A stretch of 41,149 bases of DNA. It comes from Bacteroidales bacterium. GTDB lineage: Bacteria > Bacteroidota > Bacteroidia > Bacteroidales > Muribaculaceae. Each line of letters opens with the position of its first letter. Position 1 is the first letter of the stretch. The notes under the pieces are model-generated. The model was not told the origin of the DNA. It searched no databases and saw nothing but the letters and a program-made list of their open reading frames with translations. Made by a program: the position numbers and the translations under genes. Shown here in pieces: positions 8,291 through 15,804 of this stretch. Location: contig SFFL01000018.1 in the NCBI GenBank assembly GCA_004557825.1, positions 1 to 41,149 of the forward strand. The letters run 5' to 3'.

Positions 8291-9862
8291 TTAATAGCGC
8301 TGAGCCACTTCTGCGGCAGCCTCGGTGAGCTTGGCGGCCACATCGTCGGTAAGCTTTCCGGCCTTCAGCTCGTCGAGCACATCGGTCTGATATTTGGCGT
8401 GGAGCAGCTGGAGGAATGCCTGCTGAAAGTCGGCGATTTTCTCGATGGGCACATTGGAGAGCAAGCCCTTTGTGCCGCAGAAAATCACGGCCACCTGGTC
8501 TTCAACAGCCCAGGGCTTATACTGCGGCTGGATGAGCAGACGTTCGTTCTTGCGGCCGCGGTCGATTACGCGGGCGGTGACGGGGTCGATGTCGCCGCCG
8601 AATTTGGTAAACGATTCCAGCTCGCGGAACTGAGCCTGGTCGATTTTCAGTGTACCAGCCACTTTCTTCATCGACTTGATCTGGGCATTACCGCCGACAC
8701 GCGACACGGAGATACCCACATTAATGGCGGGACGGATACCGCGGTTGAACAAGGCGGTTTCGAGGTAAATCTGACCGTCGGTGATGGAGATTACATTGGT
8801 AGGAATGTAAGCCGAAACGTCGCCGGCCTGGGTCTCGATGATGGGGAGCGCGGTAAGCGAGCCGCCGCCCTTCACCATAGGTTTGAGCACAGCGGGAAGG
8901 TCGTTCATCGAAGCGGCAACTTCCTGGTTGTCGATAATCTTGGCAGCACGTTCCAACAGACGCGAGTGCAGATAGAAGATATCGCCGGGGTATGCTTCAC
9001 GACCCGAGGGGCGCTTAAGAATCAGCGAGATTTCGCGGTAAGCCACGGCCTGCTTCGAGAGGTCATCGTAGATGATGAGGGCGTCGCGGCCGGTATCGCG
9101 GATAAATTCGCCGATAGCCACACCGGCGAAGGGGGAATAATATCGCATGGCGGCGGAGTCGGATGCTGTGGCCGCTACCACGCAGGTGTAATCGAGGGCG
9201 CCGTGCTGGCGGAGGGTCTCCACTGTAGCTGCAACCGACGAACCTTTCTGGCCGATGGCCACATAGATGCAGTAGACAGGCTTGCCGTCCTCGTAGTTCT
9301 TTCTCTGGTTGATGATAGTGTCGATGGCGATGGCGGTCTTACCGATCTGACGGTCGCCGATGATAAGCTCGCGCTGGCCGCGGCCGATGGGCACCATCGA
9401 GTCGACAGCCTTGATGCCGGTCTGAAGCGGCTGCTTCACCGACTGACGGAAGATTACTCCGGGAGCCTTGCGCTCCAGAGGCATACGGTAAAGCTCGCCC
9501 TGGATGGGTCCGCGGCCGTCGATAGGCTCGCCGAGGATGTTGATCACACGGCCGAATAGCCCCTCGCCCACAGGAATAGAGGCGATTTCTCCGGTGCGGC
9601 GCACGGTCATATTTTCCGTCACCTTGTTTACATTGTTCAGAAGAATCACACCGACATTGCTCTCCTCAAGGTTGAGAGCCACGCCCTTCACGCCGTTTTC
9701 AAACTCTACGAGTTCGTTGGCGCAGACGTTGTCGAGGCCATAGACGTGAGCCACACCGTCGCCAACTTCCAGCACGGTGCCGACCTCCTCAAAGGCCACT
9801 GATTTGTTTACGTTTTCAAGCTGCTGCTTTAAAACTTCCGATATCTCGCTTGGATTGATCAT
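8291..9862 (-). CDS. atpA: F1 ATP synthase subunit alpha
   Basis: This is the non-catalytic nucleotide-binding subunit of F1, 523 residues. The beta-barrel domain fills about 1-95. The nucleotide-binding domain has the P-loop GDRQIGKTA at 169-177; the glutamine in the loop is the alpha-subunit form. The signature for alpha and beta subunits is seen in PAINVGISVSRVGG. The C-terminal helical domain is complete. It lies 45 bp after atpH and 36 bp before atpG, the usual H-A-G order. Confidence 0.98.
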   Translation of the reverse strand: MINPSEISEVLKQQLENVNKSVAFEEVGTVLEVGDGVAHVYGLDNVCANELVEFENGVKGVALNLEESNVGVILLNNVNKVTENMTVRRTGEIASIPVGEGLFGRVINILGEPIDGRGPIQGELYRMPLERKAPGVIFRQSVKQPLQTGIKAVDSMVPIGRGQRELIIGDRQIGKTAIAIDTIINQRKNYEDGKPVYCIYVAIGQKGSSVAATVETLRQHGALDYTCVVAATASDSAAMRYYSPFAGVAIGEFIRDTGRDALIIYDDLSKQAVAYREISLILKRPSGREAYPGDIFYLHSRLLERAAKIIDNQEVAASMNDLPAVLKPMVKGGGSLTALPIIETQAGDVSAYIPTNVISITDGQIYLETALFNRGIRPAINVGISVSRVGGNAQIKSMKKVAGTLKIDQAQFRELESFTKFGGDIDPVTARVIDRGRKNERLLIQPQYKPWAVEDQVAVIFCGTKGLLSNVPIEKIADFQQAFLQLLHAKYQTDVLDELKAGKLTDDVAAKLTEAAAEVAQRY

Positions 9863-9907
9863 TTGGTCAAAAGATATTAGTAAGCTGTGTCGGCTCCCCG
9901 GGGCAGG

Positions 9908-10471
9908 TCAGGCCTGCTTGAGAAGCTTCAGCCGCAATTGTTTTAGTTCGTTCTTTACCGAGGCGTCGAGGCGCTCGTTGTCAATATCGACCGTGAAACC
10001 GCCGATCAAATCGGGGTCGGTGGAGTAGGTGTACTCCATCGAAGCATCGCCAAGATGGCTGCTGATGAGCTTCTTGAGGCGCTGCTCCTCCTCATTGTCC
10101 AGCGGCATGGCCGAGACAATCTTCACTCTGTAGATGCGGTTCTCCTTGCGGTACAGCTCGCAGTAAGCGCGGGCGATGGCGCCGGCCAGCGGGAGGCGGC
10201 GGTTTTCGCACAGCAGCTTCAGGAAGTCGGCCAGCACCTGCTTTACGGGAGCAGGAGTGTCGGCATCGGCTGCGGCAGCCGTGGTGAGGAGTGCCGTTTT
10301 GTCGCTGTCGGCCACAAACGGGTTGGCGACAGTGGTGTCGAGAGTGGGATTGTCGACAAAACTTTTGCCGAGGTTGCCCATAAGGCGGTAAAGACCCTTG
10401 TCGGCTCCCTTTTCAAGCGCGAACTTGTAGAGAGCTTTGGCATAGCGGGCGGGAATCAAACCTTCATTCAT
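9908..10471 (-). CDS. atpH: F1 ATP synthase subunit delta
   Basis: This is the peripheral-stalk subunit that ties the alpha/beta ring to the b subunits, 187 residues. The N terminus matches the family (IPARYAKALYKFALEKG) and the C-terminal domain carries the conserved PDLIGGFTVDIDNERLDASVKNEL. Sequence conservation elsewhere is low, as is normal for delta. It lies 29 bp after atpF and 45 bp before atpA. Confidence 0.96.
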   Translation of the reverse strand: MNEGLIPARYAKALYKFALEKGADKGLYRLMGNLGKSFVDNPTLDTTVANPFVADSDKTALLTTAAAADADTPAPVKQVLADFLKLLCENRRLPLAGAIARAYCELYRKENRIYRVKIVSAMPLDNEEEQRLKKLISSHLGDASMEYTYSTDPDLIGGFTVDIDNERLDASVKNELKQLRLKLLKQA

Positions 10472-10500
10472 TGCGACTGTGTATTACAATGTGGGTGACC

Positions 10501-11004
10501 TCAGTTTTTGTTATTGCTTTCGATTTCGTCAAGATAAGTGTTGACAAGCTTTTTCTGTGCAGCCTGGTTGGAGAGGTCCTGACGGGTAACCTGGCCGGCG
10601 ATGTGGAGAGCCACACGGCTCACCTCGTCGCGCAGGTTCTGCTCTGCTTCGCGGCGGCTCTGTTCGATCGAGAGCTTGGCGGCATCTTTTTCCTTCTGGG
10701 CTTCCTTCTTGGCTTCATCGCGGGCCTGCTCGATGATCTGCGACTTCATGCGGTTTGCTTCCGCGATGATGTCGGCTTCCTTGTGGCGGGCCTCCTGAAT
10801 CTGCTTTTCGGCTGTAAGCTGTGCGTTGTCGAGCTGTTCCTTGGCATTCTGAGCGTACTCAACACCCTTATCTATAAGGTCGGCGCGCCCGTCGATGGTC
10901 TTCATAATCACAGGCCAGGCGAACTTCCACAGGATGAAGAACAGTATGGCGAATGCCACGAACATCCAGATGGTAAGACCGGTATCAACTTTGAAAAGTT
11001 CCAT
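10501..11004 (-). CDS. atpF: Fo ATP synthase subunit b
   Basis: This is the peripheral stator subunit, 167 residues. One N-terminal membrane helix (about residues 10-33, rich in Phe, Ile and Trp) is followed by a long charged Ala/Glu/Lys/Gln-rich helix, predicted coiled coil, reaching the C terminus. The motif WKFAWPVIMKTIDGRADLIDKG at the membrane exit is typical. It follows atpE after an unusually long 134-bp spacer that contains a strong hairpin. Confidence 0.96.
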   Translation of the reverse strand: MELFKVDTGLTIWMFVAFAILFFILWKFAWPVIMKTIDGRADLIDKGVEYAQNAKEQLDNAQLTAEKQIQEARHKEADIIAEANRMKSQIIEQARDEAKKEAQKEKDAAKLSIEQSRREAEQNLRDEVSRVALHIAGQVTRQDLSNQAAQKKLVNTYLDEIESNNKN

Positions 11005-11103
11005 AGTTAAAGTAACCTCAGTGTTAAGGGTTGTGTTGACTTAATGTTGCGCCTGCTCCGCCACTGCTGTGTGGCCGGAGACGGGCCAACCGGCATTCCG
11101 CAT

Positions 11104-11120
11104 CCGCCCGGAGCGGGCGG
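11104..11120 (-). promoter_or_regulatory. GC-rich intercistronic hairpin after atpE
   Basis: CCGCCCG (11104-11110) and CGGGCGG (11114-11120) form a perfect seven-base stem with a GAG loop. The flanking bases can extend it (GCATTC near 11093 with GAATGTGC near 11124). It begins about 18 bp after the atpE stop within a 134-bp spacer, while other atp spacers are 19-45 bp except at atpB-atpE and here. There is no T-run, so it is more likely an mRNA stabiliser or processing element than a terminator. By inference it could help raise c-subunit output above the other subunits. Confidence 0.6.
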
Positions 11121-11138
11121 AGCGAATGTGCCTGTATA

Positions 11139-11384
11139 TTATACGAAGAGGGCGAGGATACAAACGATGACAGCAAACAGAGCCACACCTTCGATAAGGG
11201 CGGCGATTACAATCATGTTGGAGCGGATATCGCCGGCAGCCTCGGGCTGACGTGCGATGGCTTCCATAGCGGAACCACCGATTTTACCGATACCGATACC
11301 TGCAGCGATTGCTGCAATACCTGCGCCAATCGAAGCACCGAGACCGAGAAGGGCCTCTACAGCTGCTAAAATCATTGCTAACAT
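11139..11384 (-). CDS. atpE: Fo ATP synthase subunit c (proteolipid)
   Basis: This is the ring-forming rotor subunit, 81 residues and two membrane helices. The glycine-rich first helix spans about 14-33, the polar loop has the conserved RQP at 45-47, and the ion-carrying glutamate is E65 in the second helix (ALIEGVALF). The first helix has no glutamine at the position used by sodium-binding rings, and Gly follows E65 instead of Ser or Thr. I infer proton coupling. It is the only gene in the block followed by a large structured spacer. Confidence 0.97.
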   Translation of the reverse strand: MLAMILAAVEALLGLGASIGAGIAAIAAGIGIGKIGGSAMEAIARQPEAAGDIRSNMIVIAALIEGVALFAVIVCILALFV

Positions 11385-11414
11385 AGCGAAGAGTTGGGGA
11401 TTAAGAGTTTATAA

Positions 11415-12857
11415 TTATTGATTTTCTTTCTTGTTGGAGGTTGTCTTGAGACTGATGGTGGTGCGGCCCGAGCTGGAGCTGATGCCTGCCGAGAGGTTGC
11501 CGGCCTTGGCCGTGTGCTTGGCAGTGTGGTCGGCTTCAACGTCGGAGGCGTTGTAGTCGCTCAGATCGCGGGAAACGGTGGAAGCGGCAGCGGCACCGCT
11601 GATGTGGCGGGCGCCATCTTCCTTATGGTCGTGCTCCTCATGCTTGGCCTGGGCCAGCCCGATAAAGATGGTCGACAGCATCGTGAACACATAGGCCTGG
11701 ATGAAGCTGACCAGAACATCTATCAGCAGCATAAACACCGAGAAGGCTATCGAAATCACGGCTGTGCCGGAGGCTACGGCCACGCCCATACTTGCGAAGA
11801 TGAAGATGAGCAGCGTGAGAATCAGCACTATCATATGGCCACCCATCATATTGGCGAACAGACGCACGGTAAGCGCCGCAGGCTTGGTGAAGAGGCCGAA
11901 TATCTCGATTACCTGCATAATGGGCAGCGGACACTTGAGCCAGATGGGTACATCGGGCCAAAAGATTTCCTTCCAGTATACCTTGGTGCCGAATATATTG
12001 GTAATCAGGAATGTAAATATTGCTAATACGAGGGTGACAGCGATGTTGCCGGTGACGTTGGCGCCGCCGGGGAACACTACTATCAGGCCCAGCAGGTTCA
12101 TAAAGAAGATGAAGAAGAACACCGTGAGGAGGTAGGGGGCAAACTTGGCCGATTTCTCCTTGAGGGTGGGCTGTATCACACCTTTATATATGAATTCCAC
12201 AAGAGCTTCAATGGCTCCGGTGACACGGCGGGGAGCCTTGAAGGGATTGTGGCGGTGCCAGCGGGCCAGCTTCATCACAAGAATGATCACGATAAGGCAC
12301 GCAATGAAGATGGCGCACACATTCTTGGTGATGGAGATGTCGAAAGGCTTATATTCCTGGCCGTCGACCAGCTCCACTACCTTTCCTTTGTTTTCGCCCG
12401 ACGAGGGGATATAGAAGGTGGCGTTGCCGTCGGTGTATTTCTCGCCATGTTCCACACGCGATGACAGGAAGATGTGGAGGCCATCCTTGCCGAAAACGAT
12501 AATCGGCAGGGGTATTCTCTTATGATGGTTGAATGGCACCTCCCAGCCGTAAGCATCGCCGAGATGCTCGAAGATGGTCGACTTAATGTCGAGCGGCTCC
12601 TCCTCGGAATCGCTCTTCACGGCGCCCTGACCATCGGCCAAAGCGGCGGAGACAGCCATCTGCTCGGCCAAGTAGGCCGAGTCGGCAGCAACAGCAGCAG
12701 AGTCGACACCGGCCACTCCGGCAGCATCGGTTGCAGCAGCAGCGTCTACCTTCTCCGAAGCAGCGGAAGCTGAACCCGGGGCGGCAGCCACTTCCGAAGC
12801 ACGGCATCCTGCGACGGCCATCACAGCCAGAACCATTGTTATGAATAACTTCCTCAT
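11415..12857 (-). CDS. atpB: Fo ATP synthase subunit a, with N- and C-terminal extensions
   Basis: This is the stator proton-channel subunit. I place the start at 12857 (MRKLFITMVLAV...) and not at the upstream in-frame codon at 12902, which would overlap atpC. That gives 480 residues against about 230-390 in relatives. Residues 1-18 look like a signal peptide ending in a lipobox (AVAGC, C18). Residues 19-90 are Ala/Ser/Asp-rich. The channel core follows, with the essential arginine at R332 (LTVRLFANMMGGH). The last about 75 residues are an unusual His/Asp/Ser/Thr-rich tail after the normal family end. N-terminal extensions are known in Bacteroidetes; the C-terminal tail is less familiar to me. 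Confidence 0.94.
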   Translation of the reverse strand: MRKLFITMVLAVMAVAGCRASEVAAAPGSASAASEKVDAAAATDAAGVAGVDSAAVAADSAYLAEQMAVSAALADGQGAVKSDSEEEPLDIKSTIFEHLGDAYGWEVPFNHHKRIPLPIIVFGKDGLHIFLSSRVEHGEKYTDGNATFYIPSSGENKGKVVELVDGQEYKPFDISITKNVCAIFIACLIVIILVMKLARWHRHNPFKAPRRVTGAIEALVEFIYKGVIQPTLKEKSAKFAPYLLTVFFFIFFMNLLGLIVVFPGGANVTGNIAVTLVLAIFTFLITNIFGTKVYWKEIFWPDVPIWLKCPLPIMQVIEIFGLFTKPAALTVRLFANMMGGHMIVLILTLLIFIFASMGVAVASGTAVISIAFSVFMLLIDVLVSFIQAYVFTMLSTIFIGLAQAKHEEHDHKEDGARHISGAAAASTVSRDLSDYNASDVEADHTAKHTAKAGNLSAGISSSSGRTTISLKTTSNKKENQ

Positions 12858-12876
12858 CGTGAAGTGTTGTTTACTT

Positions 12877-13110
12877 TCAATAAATGCAGACGGATACGAC
12901 ATCGTTGTTCACGTCGACGATTCCGCCCTCTACCATCACCTCGTGCACTTCATTGTTCTCGACATACTTGATGTTGCACTTGGTGAGTGTCGACATCAGA
13001 GCGGCGTGATGCGGGAGCACCGTAAACTGCCCCATTTCGCCGGGGAGTGTCACCGACGAGGCTTCTCCTTCAAAGAGGACCTTTTCAGCCGAAATTATTT
13101 TGAGTATCAT
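12877..13110 (-). CDS. atpC: F1 ATP synthase subunit epsilon, short form
   Basis: This is the rotor-foot subunit at the base of gamma, 77 residues. Only the N-terminal beta-sandwich domain is present (ILKIISAEKVLFEGEASSVTLPGEMGQFTVLPHHAALMS). The two-helix C-terminal domain that inhibits ATP hydrolysis in E. coli (about 135-140 residues in total) is absent. Short epsilon subunits are usual in Bacteroidetes, so this is not a truncation by mutation. It lies 23 bp after atpD and 19 bp before atpB. Confidence 0.95.
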   Translation of the reverse strand: MILKIISAEKVLFEGEASSVTLPGEMGQFTVLPHHAALMSTLTKCNIKYVENNEVHEVMVEGGIVDVNNDVVSVCIY

Positions 13111-13133
13111 AGGTGAAGGCGGGGATTATAGTG

Positions 13134-14636
13134 TTACTGAACCTCGGCAAGGAGTTTCTTGCCTTTCTCGATGGCTTCGTCGATAGTGCCGACATTGAGG
13201 AAGGCCTGCTCAGGATACTGATCCATCTCGCCGGAGAGAATCATCTTGAAGCCGCGGATAGTCTCGCTCAGGGGCACCATCACACCGGGAAGACCGGTGA
13301 ACTGCTCGGCCACGTGGAAGGGCTGCGAGAGGAAGCGCTGTGCGCGGCGGGCGCGCGATACCACCAGCTTGTCCTCGTCGGAAAGCTCGTCGACACCGAG
13401 AATGGCGATAATATCCTGAAGTTCGTTGTATTTCTGAAGGAGCTGCTTCACAGCCTGAGCCACATTGTAGTGCTCCTCGCCGATGATATTGGGGTCGAGG
13501 ATACGCGATGTCGACTCCAGCGGGTCGACGGCGGGATAGATACCGAGCTCGGCGATTTTACGCGAGAGCACGGTAGTGGCGTCGAGGAAGCTGAAGGTGG
13601 TGGCGGGAGCCGGGTCGGTAAGGTCGTCGGCAGGCACATAGATGGCCTGTACGGAGGTAATCGAACCGTTCTTGGTAGAGGTGATTCGCTCCTGCAGGGC
13701 GCCCATTTCCGAAGCCAGGGTAGGCTGATAGCCCACAGCAGAAGGCATTCTACCCAGAAGCGCCGAAACCTCGGAACCTGCCTGGGTGAAACGGAAGATA
13801 TTGTCGATGAAGAGCAGAATATCCTTACCGCCGCCCTCGCTGTCGCGGAACTGCTCCGCAACGGTCAGGCCGGTCAGAGCCACACGCAGACGTGCGCCCG
13901 GGGGTTCGTTCATCTGGCCGAACACAAGTGCGGCCTGCGACTTCTGCACTTCGTCCATATCCACGTCGGCCAGATTCCAGCCGCCCTTCTCCATACCTTC
14001 TTCAAATTTCTTACCGTAGCGGATTACGCCCGACTCGATCATTTCGTGGAGGAGGTCGTTACCCTCGCGGGTACGTTCACCTACACCGGTGAACACCGAG
14101 AAGCCGTTGTGGCCTTTGGCGATATTGTTGATGAGCTCCATAATGAGCACCGTCTTGCCCACGCCGGCACCACCGAACAGACCGATTTTGCCACCCTTGC
14201 TGTAAGGCTCGAGAAGGTCAATCACCTTGATACCTGTGTAAAGGATTTCGGTACCGATCGTGAGGTCCTCGAATTCCGGAGCAGGCTGGTGAATGGGGCG
14301 TAGATTGTCGCGGTTGAGTTCAGGCAAGTGGTCGATGGCGTCGCCTATCACATTGAGAAGACGCCCTTTCACCTGGTCGCCGGTAGGAACGGCGATGGGG
14401 CGGCCGAGGGAGTCAACCCGCAGGCCACGCTGAAGGCCGTCGGTGCTTTCCATAGCCACACAGCGCACTGTGTCTTCGCCGATATGCTGCTCCACTTCGA
14501 GAATCAGCTCCGAATTGTCGGGGCGCTTAACCTTCAGTGCAGTAAAAATCGGCGGCAGGATGTTCTGGTCGCCCTCGAAGATGACATCGACCACAGGGCC
14601 GATTACCTGGGCTATTTTGCCGTAATTGTCGCTCAT
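13134..14636 (-). CDS. atpD: F1 ATP synthase subunit beta
   Basis: This is the catalytic subunit of F1, 500 residues from the start I choose (MSDNYGKIAQVIGPVVDV at 14636). An upstream in-frame ATG at 14693 would overlap nuoH and add 19 residues that do not look like the family. The P-loop is GGAGVGKT at 155-162, the catalytic glutamate region reads GERTREGNDL, and the alpha/beta signature is in PAVDPLESTSR. It opens the embedded ATP synthase block and starts only 31 bp after the nuoH stop, leaving little room for a separate promoter. Confidence 0.98.
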   Translation of the reverse strand: MSDNYGKIAQVIGPVVDVIFEGDQNILPPIFTALKVKRPDNSELILEVEQHIGEDTVRCVAMESTDGLQRGLRVDSLGRPIAVPTGDQVKGRLLNVIGDAIDHLPELNRDNLRPIHQPAPEFEDLTIGTEILYTGIKVIDLLEPYSKGGKIGLFGGAGVGKTVLIMELINNIAKGHNGFSVFTGVGERTREGNDLLHEMIESGVIRYGKKFEEGMEKGGWNLADVDMDEVQKSQAALVFGQMNEPPGARLRVALTGLTVAEQFRDSEGGGKDILLFIDNIFRFTQAGSEVSALLGRMPSAVGYQPTLASEMGALQERITSTKNGSITSVQAIYVPADDLTDPAPATTFSFLDATTVLSRKIAELGIYPAVDPLESTSRILDPNIIGEEHYNVAQAVKQLLQKYNELQDIIAILGVDELSDEDKLVVSRARRAQRFLSQPFHVAEQFTGLPGVMVPLSETIRGFKMILSGEMDQYPEQAFLNVGTIDEAIEKGKKLLAEVQ

Positions 14637-14667
14637 CTTATTGTGAGATATATTGTTGACAGATGTA

Positions 14668-15765
14668 TTATTTGCCGAAGTAGAGGCCTTCAACCACGAT
14701 GAACACCATCAGGACGAGGTTGACGAGGTTGATGGGCAGGAGATATTTCCACTCCAGGGAGAGGAGCTGGTCGATACGCAGACGGGGATATGTCCACTTG
14801 AACCAGATGATTATAAACGAGATTACGAAGGTTTTGCCAAGGAACCATACCACCGAGGGGATATAGCCCATAATCTCGTTGAAGCCATCCCAACCGGCTA
14901 CGCGGAAGGGCATCCAGCCGCCGAGGAACATCAGCGTGGCCACGCCCGACACCACAAAGAGGTTGAGGTATTCGGCCAGATAGAAGAAGCCGAAGTGGAT
15001 ACCGGAGTATTCGGTGTGATAGCCGGCAGTAAGCTCGCTCTCAGCCTCGGGAAGGTCGAAGGGACCGCGGTTTGTTTCGGCGGTGCCTGCGATGAGATAG
15101 ATCACGAAAGCAATCAGAGCAGGGATATGAGCCGAGAAGATAAACCAGTGGTCGGCCTGAGCCTCAACGATTTTGCCCACGTCGAGAGTGCCTGCGAACA
15201 CTACCATTGTAAGAATCGACAGACCCACGGAAAGCTCGTAGCTGATCATCTGCGCACCGGAACGGAGGGCGCCGATAAGGGTAAACTTATTGTTGGAGGA
15301 CCAACCTGCCAGCAATATGCCCAGCACGCCTATCGAGGAGCAAGCTATCAGGAAGAATACGCCGATATTGAAATCGATGAATTGCAGGCCGTTGCCCCAG
15401 GGGAGCACCGCGAAGCAGAGCATCGAGGCGACGATTACCAGATAGGGAGCCAGCGCGAAGAGGAATTTATCGATATGGTTCAGCGAGATAAGCTCCTTGA
15501 TAAGGATTTTGAACATATCGGCCACACTCTGCAGCAAGCCCCAGGGACCTACGCGGTTCGGGCCGAGACGGCACTGGAAGTATGCGCATATTTTACGCTC
15601 GTAGAGGATGTAGAAGAGCGCCAGCACAGAGTAGACCAGCAGGAGACCTACGCCCACGAGGAGGCACTCAAGAGTGGTGGCGAGCCAGGAGGGCATATAG
15701 GAATTCAACATAGTGTCGAACCATGTCGACAGGCTGCTGAAGTTATCTATTGTGTAATTACTCAT
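14668..15765 (-). CDS. nuoH: NADH-quinone oxidoreductase subunit H
   Basis: This is the membrane subunit that forms the quinone chamber and links the redox arm to the pumps, 365 residues with about eight helices. The family signature is visible at CRLGPNRVGPWGLLQSVADMFK, as is the acidic segment RGPFDLPEAESELTAGYHTEYSG. It follows nuoCD by 39 bp. The next gene is atpD and not the expected nuoI. The sequence is complete. Confidence 0.97.
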   Translation of the reverse strand: MSNYTIDNFSSLSTWFDTMLNSYMPSWLATTLECLLVGVGLLLVYSVLALFYILYERKICAYFQCRLGPNRVGPWGLLQSVADMFKILIKELISLNHIDKFLFALAPYLVIVASMLCFAVLPWGNGLQFIDFNIGVFFLIACSSIGVLGILLAGWSSNNKFTLIGALRSGAQMISYELSVGLSILTMVVFAGTLDVGKIVEAQADHWFIFSAHIPALIAFVIYLIAGTAETNRGPFDLPEAESELTAGYHTEYSGIHFGFFYLAEYLNLFVVSGVATLMFLGGWMPFRVAGWDGFNEIMGYIPSVVWFLGKTFVISFIIIWFKWTYPRLRIDQLLSLEWKYLLPINLVNLVLMVFIVVEGLYFGK

Positions 15766-15804
15766 GACAAGTAATGTTGATGATTGGCTTTAGAGAAACA
15801 TTGA

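Noticed and set aside
12858..12902. Longer N terminus for AtpB overlapping atpC
   Set aside because: It places 15 residues before a good signal peptide; the ATG at 12857 is better.
13113..14303. Plus-strand open frame of 396 codons opposite atpD
   Set aside because: It is fully antisense to a conserved catalytic subunit; composition reflects GC-rich codon bias only.
14637..14693. Longer N terminus for AtpD
   Set aside because: It would overlap nuoH and add 19 residues unlike the family; the internal start at 14636 matches the normal beta-subunit N terminus.
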